From: Euryodendron excelsum
Taxonomy: Eukaryota > Streptophyta > Magnoliopsida > Ericales > Pentaphylacaceae
Length of the DNA stretch: 64,000 bases
Assembly (NCBI GenBank): GCA_033060915.1
Contig: CM065388.1
Location: 22,583,501-22,647,500, forward strand
Reading direction: 5' to 3'
This document shows, piece after piece, positions 11,846 to 25,475 of the stretch (its first letter is position 1; each line of letters opens with the position of its first letter). The notes under the pieces are model-generated. The model saw only the letters and a program-made list of their open reading frames with translations, had not been told where the DNA came from and made no database searches. Both the position numbers and the translations under genes were made by a program.

Positions 11846-12929
11846 ATAGTAAAGGCACATAGTTGTCTGTATTGATTCTAAAGTTTGGCGATGTTTCGGA
11901 TGTCGAGGTGCTAATATGAAGGTTCAATTTTAAATTACTTGTTATAACTAAGGTAACAGTATTAGGAGATGTAGCAAATGTTCATTGCATACAAGCTCTA
12001 TTTCTAAACTTAGGCTCTAAGATAATTGATACTCAAAATTTGATAAGCATATTTAGAACTCATTTTGGGATTGTTGGGTTAGCTAAATCAATCTGACAGC
12101 TCGTGTTGGAGAGGTTTAGAGGGGAATTTTCTTTGTCAAATGTGGAATATCGTTGTGAAGATTAAGATTAATAAAGACCATTGCATAAATTCACTACCTG
12201 CTTTTTCGCTTTGCTTAAATTTGAGCTGTAGCGGTCATTGATGAAAGAATAATATTGTTCTATTTATAAGTAGAGGGAGGAGACTGATGTGACTACTGGA
12301 GCATTGAAGATCCTACTGGAGTACTCTAGACACTTGCTCAAGTAGAACATTACTTGACATGGATCATTATTGATCTTGTATATTTTCTCCATCCTTTGCC
12401 GAAAAAAATCCTGTAAAAACATAGGTACACCAATATAGAAGCTCAAAAGGTGAGCTTTTTTTATTTTATTTTTTTATGCTTTTCGAAGTAGTCAAAGCAA
12501 CATGACTTATATCTATCAACTGATCTATTGTTCATTTTGATTTATGTTTATAACCCCATGCTTCAGCCCTATGTAACCGTTTAGCGGATATAACGATGTT
12601 TCTGTTTCCTGAATACATGTAAGAATACTTCACTTTCTTCTTTACTAATACTTTACTTTCCTGAGTTGTTGTATGTCATTAAATACCTCTAAAACCTGCA
12701 CTACCATAAGAAAAACCCTGTGCTTTTGAACTTCTATATTGTTGCCCTTGATACACATTTGCATGCATTTGACCTCAGCTTTTGTGCTTCCACTTATTCC
12801 ATTGAAGGTAGTCTAGACCAGCACCCGAGCTAGCGGAGCTGTCTGCTTCTCACTGCTCTTCATCTACATATTTCCAAAACTCAGCAGTTTCACCTATTAC
12901 CACAGATAGTCATTTCAGACCAATTTTTA

Positions 12930-13135
12930 CCTTCCAATTCAAATTAAATTTTTAAGAAATCTAATTTAACAATTGTCTTATTCATGTTTTGTTTCTGTTC
13001 ATGTTCAGACGTATATAAATCCAGCTGTTGAGCCTTCCAATTCAAATTAAATGTTTAAGAAATCTAATTTAACAATTGTCTTATTCGTGTTTTGTTTCTG
13101 TTCATGCTCAGATGTATATAACTGCAGCTGTTGAG
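12930..13135 (+). repeat. 103-bp tandem duplication
   Basis: Two near-identical units start CCTTCCAATTCAAATTAAAT at 12930 and 13033. Each contains TTAAGAAATCTAATTTAACA and ends with a pyrimidine-rich tract, CAG, then (A/G)TATATAA and (CCAGCTGTTGAG or GCAGCTGTTGAG). The unit therefore covers an intron end, its AG, and the first ~20 bases of an exon-like segment. Confidence 0.9.
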
Positions 13136-13564
13136 GATTTTCATGTTGATGTCCTTCAAATGATATCTCCAGTTGTTGATCCTATTAAGAGGTATAACTC
13201 CTAGTTTCAAAGTGTGGTGATGGTGCTTCTTAAGCATGTGTGATCATGTAACTAGGATGTGACTATGTCGTCATATTTTAGACAGCATTCAATGAAATAC
13301 ATACAACCTCTAAAAAAGGTTGGAAGCAATGAGTAAATTTGATGGTATGCAATTTAGATTTCAGGAAACGTAGTTCTTCAAAATGTTTTGAGTTTTACTG
13401 GTTTAGTGTAATTTTGTTGTGGATGCTTAAAATTATGGCTAATGGGTTTGCTCTGTCTGATATTTATCTCTTAAATGCTTTTTTGTTTTTGACAATTTCT
13501 AAGATTTCTCATCGAATTTTTATATAGGGAAGAGTAAGTTATTAAGCACCAACAGTGACTGATG

Positions 13565-13590
13565 TCTCTCTCTCTCTCTCTCTCTCTCTC
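13565..13590. repeat. (CT)n microsatellite
   Basis: About 13 uninterrupted TC/CT units. Confidence 0.95.
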
Positions 13591-16006
13591 AAAGCTTGGT
13601 AGAGACAAAATGTGCAGTTGTCAGGTTAGGGTTTAACATACTGTGGAGGGACAGTTCAGATCTTTAAATAAAGAATCAGATCAAATTACTCCAGATAAGG
13701 TGTGAACGTAACCAAGCCATAGAAGCCTCACTTCTATGCTTTCATTTGATATATTCTTGTATTTGCATTTGGATTTTTCAAATAATGTTTTGTTGATTTA
13801 TTGAAGTTTGGGAATAAAATTGAAGTTGGTTGATGGGTTGACTTTGATTCGTGATTTCTGAGCATAGAATCATGGCAACTCTTTAAATTGTAGACCTTTG
13901 ATTTCTTGTGTTTAGCATTTTTGCGTCTCTTATTTGGGATTTTGGAGTTTCAGATCCAATTTTTTTTTTTTATGGGTTTTCTCGTAGATTTTGATTTGGT
14001 AACAAGAGCTGGAACATCACTATTTGGGTTATGAGTCTCTCTGATTCTATATGTATAAAGACTCGAATTTGGCGTTTCAGATTGAGTTTTAGATGGATTT
14101 GACTAAAGTTTAATCTTCAAAGAGGACCAGAACTATTTCATGGCAATCTCTAGGTTGTGACTTTGCGGATGGTAAGTTAACATATATTCTTACTATCCTT
14201 TTCAATATATTCTTCTTAATCTCAGAATTATTTTGAAAAGTAGTAAAGTTTTTTTTTAAAAAAAAGAAAAACAGAACTTAGAATAAAGAAGCAAAGTGCT
14301 GAGTTTGCAGATCAGTTACAAAACACGGTAAGAGACTCCTATAGAATCTGAGAAAACAAAATGTTGAAAAGCATTGGCGAGTCTATTAAAAAAAAATCAA
14401 GAGTGTAGATTAACTGCTACAAAAAAGTCACGAAAGCATTGCAGTTCCTGGATTACATCGAGCAGCACCATCGATGTTAAGCTTGTACATAGAGGGAGGA
14501 GGTTTATCCCAAGAGACCCGAACGAGAGTCGTCATCCGGAAAAGTACAGGCGGAATAAAATGGGATATAGATAAGACCACCAAAGCTTGAACAAACCGAA
14601 GAGTGAAAGGGAGATGAAAGGCTTTATGATTAAAAAGAGATTCATTTCTGCACTTTCATGTAGTTCAAAATATACAAGGTATCAATGTCAATGTTTGAGA
14701 AGACGGGAAATAACGAGGAGCATGCTTAGGAAACACTAACAAATTAGAAACATTACTCAAAGAGTATTGCCTAAGGGGTGTTCGAAGAAAATTCCAAGTG
14801 GGGCAGGAGAAAAAGATGTGATTGATATCCTCCAAGCAATCTCCACATAGATGGCAAGAAGTAGAAGGAATGATATTTCTGTGGCATAGGAGGGCGACAG
14901 TAGGAAGAGCACTATGACTAAAGAATCAAACAAAAACTTTTAACCGGGGAGGAATTGGTAATGTCCTTATGATAGACCAAGGAAGAGCAGGTAGCATACA
15001 TAGGAGGAGACATTTGCAACAGAAGCCATCGATAAGTCTCTTTAATATCCCATCCCTTCCACGACCCCAAACAAGCTGATCAGGTTGAGAGCTCAAGGGA
15101 AGAGGTAAACCAAGAACATGCTGAAGAATCAAATGAGGAAGAAAAGGTTGTAGATTCCAAGATGGCCCAAGAGATCCATACGCGATAAGAGAGACTACCT
15201 TGAGAGATTGCTGAGCACTAGGAATAGGAGTTAAGATTATAAATCTTTTAGGATCCAAAAGAACAAAGAGACCCCGCAAAGCCCAGCTAGAAGAAGATTT
15301 ATATTTGGTTCCCAAAATAGTAGATGGATGAAAATACTTAGCAGTAACAATCTATACCCAAAAAACATTCAGATTAGTAGAGAGCTTCCAAAGTAATTTG
15401 AGTGTGTAGCTGTATTACCATACACGATAAAATCACGAAAGGTGGACGACTTGAGCAAAGGGATACAAACGGTTTTGAGTTGCAGAATGGTTCCAGAAAA
15501 ACCTTCAGGAGTGAGTTTTAACAATTTTCAAAGTGCATGGAAAGAGGGATTTTATAAGAGGCTAAGGCATAAGAGAGTAGTAGTTCATGATAAGAATAGC
15601 CCCTCCTGCATAAGATAAAAATTCTATATTCAAGATTTTTTAAGTTTTTATTGAATCTTATCAACTAAAGGATAAAAGGTATGACTAGTCGCTCTAGAAG
15701 AAATAATAGGAAGGCCTAGGTACATAGCAGTGCCAGTCAAACGTTTGTGATAGGCCAAAAAGGCACAAAACGTATTATTTGAGAAAAAGGCAGTGGATAA
15801 TTTGCCCAGAAACAATTGTGAAAATGGATGATAACAGATTTCGAACAATGTCAACAGCATAGTGACGAGCCTTAACAAAGACAAAACAATCATCTGCAAA
15901 AGAGAATAGGAATCGCCGAACCAGATCTACAAGCTTTGAGAGAGGATAAAGCATTTTCTGGGATAATGCAGAAAGAAACGATCAAACCAACAAAATTCAA
16001 AGCAAG

Positions 16007-16007
<1 letters not shown>

Positions 16008-16034
<27 letters not shown>
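16008..16034. repeat. (TA)n microsatellite in LINE RT
   Basis: About 13 TA units interrupt the RT region of the minus-strand LINE. Confidence 0.9.
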
Positions 16035-16039
<5 letters not shown>

Positions 16040-16389
16040 GGAGCAAGTGGATCACCCTGTAAGGATAAGATCTGCTCCATAAGATAAGATGACCATTTAC
16101 AATAACACGAAACGGGATAGTGGTCGCACATTTCATGATACAATGGAATCCAATGTGCGGGGAAATTAATTATGTTTTGTGAGAATATATTGGATAAAAA
16201 GACCACTCCAACTTCTCTCATAGGCTTTTTCAAGATACAATTTAGTGGCAACATGGCCCACTCTCCCTCTTAATCTTTTCATGGAATGAAAAGGCTCATG
16301 AGACTATAAGAATATTGTCACAATATTCCTATTAGGAACAAAAGCATTATGATTAGGCCAAATAAGTTTGTCCATAAAAGTAGTTAAGT

Positions 16390-16412
16390 TTATATATATA
16401 TATATATATATA
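16390..16412. repeat. (TA)n microsatellite at 5' edge of LINE
   Basis: About 11 TA units lie immediately 5' (minus strand) of the first recognisable RT residues of the 14.4-16.4 kb LINE. Confidence 0.9.
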
Positions 16413-16425
16413 GATATGTACAGTG

Positions 16426-18536
16426 TTTTGGGACATTGCTTTGCCTGACTGGTTTGTAGGATATTGCTTCCTCCTCCACCTTCCCTAACGGCAACACTTC
16501 CTTGGCAAGAACCACACATTTTCCCCCTAATAATCTCGTAAAATCCGTGGATCAACTGCCAATAACAAACCGAAATATTGTGCTTCTTTTTGGTATCCAA
16601 CAATATAAATCGACTCAATCTCTGTCCACTCAGCCAAAAAAAAATCTCAAATCTCTGTCCATCATCTCCATGTGACCCTGCACTTGGGGCCCCTTTCATT
16701 TTTTAAAGATTGCATTTTTGCCTATAAATTTAAAAGCTTTTTCAATTTTCTTCCTCTAAAATTTGTAAATTCCCCCTCAAGTTTTCAAGAATGTCATTCT
16801 GACTAACAATTCATGAATTACTTCTCAATTTGCCCCTCTTGGAAATTTGTAAATGCCCTACTCAAATAGTTATTTTGCATTAAAAATCTCATTATATGTT
16901 TTATATTTAAGCTTATATATTATATGTATATATAGAAGTCAAGTACCCTATTGAGCTATTGTTAATTATGAAAAAAAAAAAATTTCTCAATTTTAACTAA
17001 TGGTTGCTTCTCTTAAAAATATTTTCTGATTCTATCACTATAAGACATGTAATAGAATGGCATAGCATTATCATTTTTTTTTATTCCTCTACTTAGTGGC
17101 AGACATTGTACTGTCCATCTCCTATAACTATTGAGCATTTGAATTCGTTCCATTTTTTTTTATTTGGGATTAATTGGTTTGAAGTTGTGTTATGGCTACA
17201 AACTATGTTTAATTATTAATTAACTATTTTCTTTGGTCACATTAGAGGGTCAGAGCAAGGTCAGTAAAATCCATTACCTCATAACTTATATGGTCCATGT
17301 TAAGTGTTTGACATTAGAGTTCCAATTTTATTGAATTGCATTTAAATTTATGGATCTTGTTAAAAGTTAGGGTTTAATCAGAAATTCCAGGAAACTGAAT
17401 ATACATTTCATCCCATCGTACAAAAATCCCGCATCCACGGAGACAATCCGCCCTTGTTAAGGGAATGAGAAAATGAAGGGAAAAGGAGGGAGAAATTTGT
17501 CCCAGTCCACCAAAACTTGGCCCCAACACAGCTGAACAGAGGAGAAGCGGGAAATATCTCCACCCAATTTTTTTTCAGAAAAAGCATATTTGCATTGTTA
17601 CCTGTAAATTTTGTTTACTAATAAGTTAAAAAAAAAAACAAAAAAAGATTAATTACAAATACACCCTTGAATCATGAATCAACATCATTAAACCCTCTAA
17701 ACTCTAAAACGTGACACATTACTTCTTAAATTATCTATTTGTATCAATCAATAATCTTTTATGATAATTATCTAACACCTGATATACCCATTAAAATGAC
17801 ATTTAAATAAATATATTAAACAATTATTGCAAAAAGAGGTCAATTTAGGTATAACATCGTACTTGTAAACAGTAGTTCAAGTGTCAATATATTACAATTT
17901 AAAATTTAAACAAGTTTAGTTATGCTAACTCATAATTTAAGAAGTGTTTTTATAATTACTCCAAAAATAAATTTTAAGAAATGACTTCAAGAAGGAATGT
18001 AATCCTTTTTCCTTTCCAGTCAACAAAACAAGTTTTATTGAAGTTAGTTTGTTTAAGATTGGCTAAAAACTATACAAGCCAAGTTTAAACATACTTTAAA
18101 ACACATTAAATTTCAAGTCAAGCCTAAACAACTAACCACACACAGTTCAGTTTCTACTGGTTTGCTACCCAAAGCACCTTGTAGGCTTGTACCAGTTTTA
18201 GATATTCGATGTTTGACAAGTTTTTAAAACAAAAGTTTCTAGACTTTTCGAAAGTCAGGCTTGATAAATTATATTGAAGATCTTGTTTTTAGCATTATAA
18301 ATATTTCTTACGAAGAAATAGAAACTTATTCAAATAAAATTTGCCTCCCCAACCGAAAAAAAAAAAAATTCCCCAATACTTCCTGCAGACCCAAAAAGGA
18401 TCTGAAAGAAGTGTAGAACAAAAAAGGGTGCTACGAAACCTCACACGATATCCAGTCACTGATTACTGATTCTGGTTTTGGTTTTTAATCAACAAGTCAA
18501 CTACAAGGCTATCTGAACACAACTGCATCAATCGAC

Positions 18537-18574
<38 letters not shown>
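16426..18574. other. Intergenic sequence and MED27 downstream region
   Basis: A 130-codon open frame on the minus strand (16304-16699) is mostly LINE edge plus microsatellite and looks like no protein. The rest is AT-rich. The part next to 18575 should contain the MED27 3' untranslated region, beginning with a CT tract right after the stop codon. Several A/T-rich words could serve as polyadenylation signals, but none stands out. Confidence 0.4.
18539..18572 (-). repeat. (GA)n microsatellite directly after the MED27 stop
   Basis: About 17 GA units, read as (CT)n on the MED27 sense strand. It begins only a few bases downstream of the TAG at 18575-18577, so it is the first part of the 3' untranslated region. 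Confidence 0.9.
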
Positions 18575-18576
<2 letters not shown>

Positions 18577-18758
18577 ATACTTCCTCTGAAAAGCAGCCAA
18601 CATGATAAGCTTCGGTGACGTCCATGCTCTGGTCCTTCATTGAGGAACTTTGTTGAGTTGATGAAGTCTTACTACTTGAAAAGTTTCGGTAAGGGCGATG
18701 AACTGGAGGCAACAGTAAAGCCGATTGTGTGTCCATTGACAGTAGCCGTCCACATTTG
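18575..18758 (-). CDS. MED27: MED27 exon 7 (C-terminus)
   Basis: Encodes residues 359-419, starting inside the zinc motif (S-K-C-G-R-L-L-S-M-D) and ending YHVGCFSEEV then TAG. It includes Cys361, His411 and Cys414. The acceptor reads GCTGTGCAG. The middle (about residues 384-404) is Ser-rich and probably a flexible loop. Confidence 0.93.
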
Positions 18759-21700
18759 CTGCACAGCAGACACTTAAAATTCAAATACCGAACGAAATTG
18801 CAGGAAAACATTAATAAAAGAACGACACTGTACCTGCAAACTTTTGACAACAGAGTTTGATAGCTGCAGATCCAGTGCTGCACAGCCAAAGAAAAACATT
18901 TGAAAATCTTGCATATGCATGAAATACGATTCTGAACATGCACAAAGGCACTGTAAATCACAGGTTAGAGAAAATACCAACAGAGAATGTAGAACAGATT
19001 CAGTTCCCAGGCCTAGGAAATACTGCAAAGCCATAGCAGCATGTTCCTGCGACAATGCAATAAAAAATCCAAAATGCAATTTTGAATCTTCCGAATACCC
19101 TGGGCTACCGGCCATATTACCAGAAAACCTTTTTTTTTATATGTCACATTACTAGAAGACTATTGACGGGAAAGAGAAGGGTTACCGTGATGTGTCTAAA
19201 TACATGATAAACTGAAAAGCCCCTTGCATGTACATAGCTGCCTCCCTGTTCAGCAAAGCCAAAAACATCATTCCCTAGCAGCAGTTTTTTTTTTCTTTTC
19301 ATTTTTATTACCTAAGTCACACCCCCAAGTCCCAGCTGGGACTTAAATCCTGCACCCCCAGGTGGCAAGAGATACCACTCAAGCTAACAACGGGCTGTAC
19401 AGCAGCAGCACTTACAATTATAAGATAGAAAGTAACCCAAAAACAAAATTCTCATTGACAAGAACAGTTGGCATCTATATACTATTATAAAAGTCAAGGA
19501 ATAGCGACAAGCTTAGCAATCACCCATGTTACATGGCCTTGTGTACGGGTATCCAATGCGAGTATATGTCTAAATGTCAGGCTCATTTGATTCTCATGCC
19601 CAAGAACACAAAGACAGCTAAACTTAATATTTCTTAAATACTTCACGTATTTATTTTAAGGTGAAACGTTGTTTACAAACCAGCGGAGTTTTCTATGCAT
19701 AGAATGGGAATCTCATGCATCGTTTCGTAGTAAACAATTCTACTCAAAAATATTTACGGATGCACATCCAATTAGACATATGAGACCTATATCCGATACC
19801 CTAACCCAACTGTCTAGTGTTTGACATGAGCATTTCACAATTTAGAGGAAGTTTGTGTAACATGAGATTATAATAGACAAATCAGAGCTTGCCACCATGG
19901 AGAAGCAACTTCTCTGCCGGGGTTCCACAAATTAATTTCAGTGTTTGGAACTAGCAGTGTATCTTGATTCACTTTAGTGATATTGGAACAATCTCCAATC
20001 CTACAGCTAATGAAGTTGAGCAGACTGAAGGATTTAACATATCCACTTCAGGAACCTGAAGGGATCATGCTTGAGTAACCTTGTAAGACAACTAGATAGC
20101 TGAAAATTCTATACAAAACAGAGACAACTATTATTGCCCCTGCTGTACTCTTATCTCATCAACTTCTTATTCCCAAAAATGGGTGCAGTTGGACCCCATG
20201 ATGCTGAAAGCCCAAAGACTCCAAAAATCTCAATAACATTGCCATTCAGAAGTCGAACACCTTCTGTTGTAGCCAAAAAAAAAAAGTCGATCACCTTCAC
20301 AGTAACTATACATACTTACTGCCTAATGCCTTGAGGATTACTTAGTACATCAAAGAACCTGAAGTAACTGTATATAAATTCAAGTCATTCAAAAACATTT
20401 CATTTAAGAAATCAAAATACAGAAAAAAATTTAAAGAATAGGCTTATCATCTTTCAATACCATATTTATATTGTTTTCCTTCAGTTTCTATGATAAATTT
20501 TGCTGTTGGGAGTGCCTCTTAGTTTTCTAAACTACAAAGCTATTTCATCAATAAGTATAGTTGAATTCCCAATAAATTAAACTGCTTATTATGAGAAACA
20601 GTGAGTACCTTAAAAGGTTGCAAGCAAGAAGCTAGGAAGAGGGTCCTGAAAAGGGATCATCTCCTAATTTTGTAAGCCCTTATATCGGAAAGACTAAAAG
20701 ATGGGCATGCTCTGTATCGAAGAATCATATCTGCCTAGGATCAAACTAGGCTTTGTAGATACTTCATAACCGACAAATACGGACTTCGCCTAGGCCTAGG
20801 CCAAGTGGCAGCCTAGGTACACCAAACGACTTCGAGACACACCGCTGGAATTCTGGGGTATTGCAGCTTCGTGGCTTAGGACCAAGGTGTCGCCACGACG
20901 CTACACCCCCCCGCAGGTCTAGCCTCCTTAATGCCAGTCTGATTAAAAGCGGCAGACTTCTCCAAATGAAACTCTACTACCTTACCCACTAAGGAAAGGT
21001 CTCTAACTGAGAGTCCAATCACCTATATTGATTAGTCCAATCCTATCTGGACTCTATCTTATCTCTCCAGGCTCTATATAAGAGAGGGTGTCGTCAGACA
21101 TTGTTATCGCTCTGCTGCCTCTCTCTCTCTCTCTCAGTTCTTGAGCTGCTTCATTGTTCACCCAGTTCTCTCTCGAATTCCTAAAGTGCCACATGACATG
21201 TTTTTTGGCTCTCCAATAACCCCATCACAACATTAGACACCCTCATACAGGCATACAATGATATCTTGTTTGCAATTAGGATTTTGTCCAACTTTCAAGG
21301 CGTAAGCAGAAGGAATACACGCGAACGCACATACATCCAATATACACATATGTACATTGAAGATATACAAACAACAGATGTATATGAACAGATATATTCT
21401 CATATAAATGGACAGATTCATATTTGATCCACACCAGTGGAAAGCCAGTTTCCACAGACGGAGGATAAGGAATCAACATGTGTACTATTTGACATTATCA
21501 TGGGTAACAATGGTGCTTTTATTTTCAAATAATAAGGATACCTTTAAAGGAGACATGAATCTTTTTGTCGTTCAGCTTGTTAAGGAGAGGGAAAAAAAAT
21601 TCAATGCATTTTTTATATTCCAAAGATCAAATGTCTCTAACTGATGTCTTGTACCATACTACCATCATGTCCCTCTCCACAATATGACTCTGACGACTGC

Positions 21701-24700
21701 AATGGCAATTCATAGTTGCAAGAACTAAATACAATTTTTGTTAATATTTTTGTGCAAACGTAGAGGGAAATAATTTAGTAATGGTTTACTCCTAAAATTA
21801 TCAACACAAAAGTAATTGCGACAAGCGTGATACCAAACTAACAACAATTTCCACCTTCGCAATCCACATGCCAACAATGAAAACCCAAAAATGAATTCCT
21901 CAGGCTACATATTGAACAATATTAAAAAATTTCTACAAAATTTCATTTTTCTCTTTATTCTCTATGCATAACAAGGCTAAACAATGGCCAGGGACTATCC
22001 ACTTAATTTTCACGACTCATGCATATCTAGTGTATTCTTTCTACTAATATCTGAACACCATCAAATATATCCAAATTAACTTCTTTAGGACCACAAGTCT
22101 GTTTATGGGTCACCATGACCATCGAAAAATAACTGAATTTGGAATAGAGTAATCAGAAACAAGGTAATAGCAAACAAAAAATATAAATAACTGGGCTGCC
22201 AAATAGTTAAGAGCATTAAAGGAGATAAATTTGTACTTTCTTTGTGGGTAAGTAAACCAATTCTATTAAAAAGATGCCAAAGAAGGGGGTGTAACCCTGT
22301 AAACCCTCCATATACAAAATCCTCACTGCCTATATATCAACAAACATATCCAAATTATCCAAAATTTTGACAAAGAAAATAAACAAAAGAAACATCTACG
22401 GATATCCAAAAAGAAAAAGGAAAACAAGGATTATTCCCCAAAGAACATCAGTGCGAGGAATGGAAACGAAAACGTGGTACGCCACATGCTCTAAAATGTG
22501 GTCAGATATGGGTAGGCTTGTGTAGATCACAGTATTAAATCTTAAGGTACTTCTAAATGTGAGAACATTTTCTTTTAACAATTAGACATTCAACATAGTT
22601 TATAGTTTTCAAATTAATCATCTAAAAATACAATTCTAGCAACACTCTGGCCCACTTGTTTTACATTTTTTCCTGCCTTAGATTTTAGTTTATTATATTT
22701 GATTTTTTTTTTTTTTTGGATTGCTAAATTCTTTTGGAACAAAAGCATACCATGTTTCGCAACAAGCATTCCAGCAACGAAAATTGCCAGAGTAGCAGCA
22801 TTTTTTAGTAACACTGCATAAGACTATGTATTGAGCACACCACTCCTTCAAAAGCCATTCCATTTCTCTCCCTTCTCTCTTTCCGCTTTGGGCAGCTATG
22901 ACCCTAACAAGCCATCAAAGGCGCAACTAAGGAGGGCATAACCCATTTCACACCATATAAAGAAAATATAACGCTCCAAATGTCTCTAGCCACTTCCAGA
23001 ACTTAATTAAATTGTTCTTATACATATAGCATCTATCGAAAATACATTTTCTCCTATTTGTAATATATCAATGGTAAGATAGATTCCCAAAGTTGTCCAT
23101 TTAAAAAAAGACACCTTAGGAAGGCCTTGGTTCTCTATATGCCATTCCACAGCTTGCATTGAAGAATAACTTTGTACTGTGTTTGAATCAAGGATTTGCT
23201 GATGGAAAAGAAAAGGAAAAGAAAAAGGTAAAAGAAAAGAATACAAAAATACTCTTTCATTTTGTTCTCTTTTCCCTCACCTTTTTTTTTTGCTTTTCCT
23301 TGATAAATCCAGGTTCCAAACACAGCATTACTGTCTCAATAATCTCATCTCCCATAATTGGAGAAGGCTTCCTGAAATAATAAGTAATATATTCATCGGG
23401 ACATGGGCTTTCCCATCTTTTGGTGAGAACATAACACCTTCCTGGGCAGAGCTATTCATCAGAGCTTCATCACTCAGTCTTTTATCAATATAAGGATGCA
23501 TTTGGTTGACCATTATTTTATTTCTATTTAACTTTGGACCACCAGTAAGTAATTAGCAACAGTTGCTTCTTTTGACTTGCCATCTAAAAAAAAACAAAGG
23601 AAAATCTCCCTCAAAGGCTTATGCTGATACCAATTATTCAACCACAACCCTACTTTCCTTCCAAAGCCTATCTTGAAGCAAACAAACTTGCTAAAAGCAT
23701 CCCACACCCCCATAATACCTTTCCACACTCCCACTCCAAATCACTCTCTATTAACACCTATGGACCCATCACCCCATGCTCTCCCATACTATCCCATCAC
23801 CACTCTACTACTTCCCTTACAAAGCCTTATTAAACAACTCTTCACTTTCTCATTCCCAACCGAACTCCCTCAATTGGTAAACACACCGTGCTTCATTACC
23901 TCCACCCCACCAGATTATTTAAACTGCTTGCAAAGAGCTCCTCTCAGAAAATCCCTCAAAACTTCTCCAACCTTTTAGCCTCCAAACAAGACATTGTAAA
24001 AATAGACAGCATAAATTGGGAAAATAAAGAAAGTGCTTTTAGTAAGAGTTAAGCGCCCTCCCTTGGACAAATAATGCCTCTTCGACATAGCCGTGTCTTT
24101 CTTAAACCTCTCCATAATACCAAACTGCTTCAGCTTTAAAGGCAAACCCAAAGGCAATCCTAGATAAGTGGGAAGAGAACCCACCTAACATCCCAGATTA
24201 CCAGCCAACTCTTGCACATTCGTCACCTACCCCATTAGGATTATCTCACTCTTGGCTAGATTGATTAGCAGACTAGAAACTACCTCCAAGCATACATGAA
24301 CATATCGCAAATCCCCAAATTCCCCCTCCAAATTACCCCATAATAGAAAAATATCATCAGCAAAAGGAAGACGAGAAACCAATAACTGGTCATGACTCGT
24401 CTCCCACATAAAAGAATCCACACAACACCCTATCTGTCAAAACAGAAAGTCTTCAACGTTTTTTTTTTTATTTGATAAATAACAGAAAATCTAAACTTTG
24501 AGATACAACAACAAATCCATCATCTCCACTTAGCCCCAAAGGTCCATAATCTGTCAAAAATTCAATTACTATAGATGCCAAGCCCCTGTTCCCCACCCTT
24601 GGAAACTGCCTTTCCACTAATAGTGCAAGAAGCACAAACTTTAAATAATTTGTATTATGAGTAAATAAATTTTAAAAAAAATTCATAAGTAAAACTAGTT

Positions 24701-25422
24701 TTTTTATAACATGATTTGATAGATTACCTACAAATCACAAGTGAAATGCACAAACTCAGAACTGAATTTTTAACAAGCGTGCTTATCCACTTCCAATCCA
24801 CTTTCTTGTTTTAATGAAGTTGTGGAAATTCATGCTTCAGTAAGACACGGCTCAATTTTAAACAAACTAAGAAGCTCAATGATAATGTGATGCAACCAAA
24901 TGGTTATATGCAAATATATCTAAAAGTGACAAACAAATTACCTCATCCGGAGAAAAGAAAGCAACTGCATCAGGTTCAGTGGAACCAGCTGGATGCAATG
25001 ATACTATAGCTCTAAAAACAGAAGGGAACAACAGCTCAATTACAGCAACCTTGTCAGCAACAAGGCCTATTGTTCCTTGTATTAGATTATTTGAACTGTG
25101 AAAATTATGTTCCTTTGGTGATTCTATGATGCTCTCACTGGCTGAAGAGGCAAGTGAAGAAGCCCGTTTTAACCAATCCAGGCGTTCGTAAGTAAAAGTT
25201 TTCACATTAGGCACTTCTTTTTCCAGATGCAAGAGAACATCTGACAGTGATCTGTAGTCATTAAACTCTTCTTCATGACTCACTGTTGATACTTGGGAAC
25301 CACAGTGTTTCTTTGAAACTGATTCAGTACCAGCACCATCATCAAGGTGAGGAAAAAATCGCCGTTTCTGATCAGTAAAAGCCTTCAGAGCCAACCTGCA
25401 TGAGTAGATTGGAGTTCAGCAA

Positions 25423-25475
<53 letters not shown>

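Larger units (their letters stand above)
11846..14392. other. Non-coding stretch between two LINEs
   Basis: No gene is supported. It holds a 103-bp tandem duplication (12930-13135), an exon-like open segment next to it (about 13112-13191) and a CT microsatellite (13565-13590). The rest is AT-rich with scattered stops. Confidence 0.4.
14393..16425 (-). mobile_element. Defective plant LINE with RNase H tail, family B
   Basis: Read right to left: RT start (NAFVPNRNIVTIFL, near 16310-16350, just after a TA tract), traces of KAYER and a broken RT core around 16000-16250, QGDPLAPYL (about 16045), the C-terminal RT part (MYLGLPIISSRATSHTFYPL, about 15670-15730), a linker (ILTPIPS...LKVVSLIAYG near 15200), PDQLVWGRG (15070), IPPRLKVFV (14930), a CHLCGDCLEDINHIFFSCP-like zinc knuckle (14800-14870), and the start of RNase H (KLNIDGAARCNPGTA, about 14440-14490). 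RNase H is cut off shortly after. Multiple stops and frameshifts make it dead. It is a different lineage from the LINE at 9.8 kb, which has no RNase H. Confidence 0.8.
19246..24941 (-). other. MED27 intron 3 with nested transposons
   Basis: About 5.7 kb. It contains a SINE (19285-19400), an LTR-like segment with a TATA box (about 20672-21233), a dispersed repeat (22455-22790) and a same-strand LINE fragment (22990-24430) broken by a MITE (23177-23326). No other gene is seen inside. Confidence 0.85.

Noticed and set aside
16304..16699. 131-codon minus-strand open frame as a separate gene
   Set aside because: Its 3' part is LINE RT and a TA microsatellite; the 5' part has no recognisable domain.
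19285..19400. Functional tRNA gene on the minus strand
   Set aside because: A and B boxes are degenerate, no cloverleaf closes, and an A-rich tail plus target-site duplication indicate a SINE.
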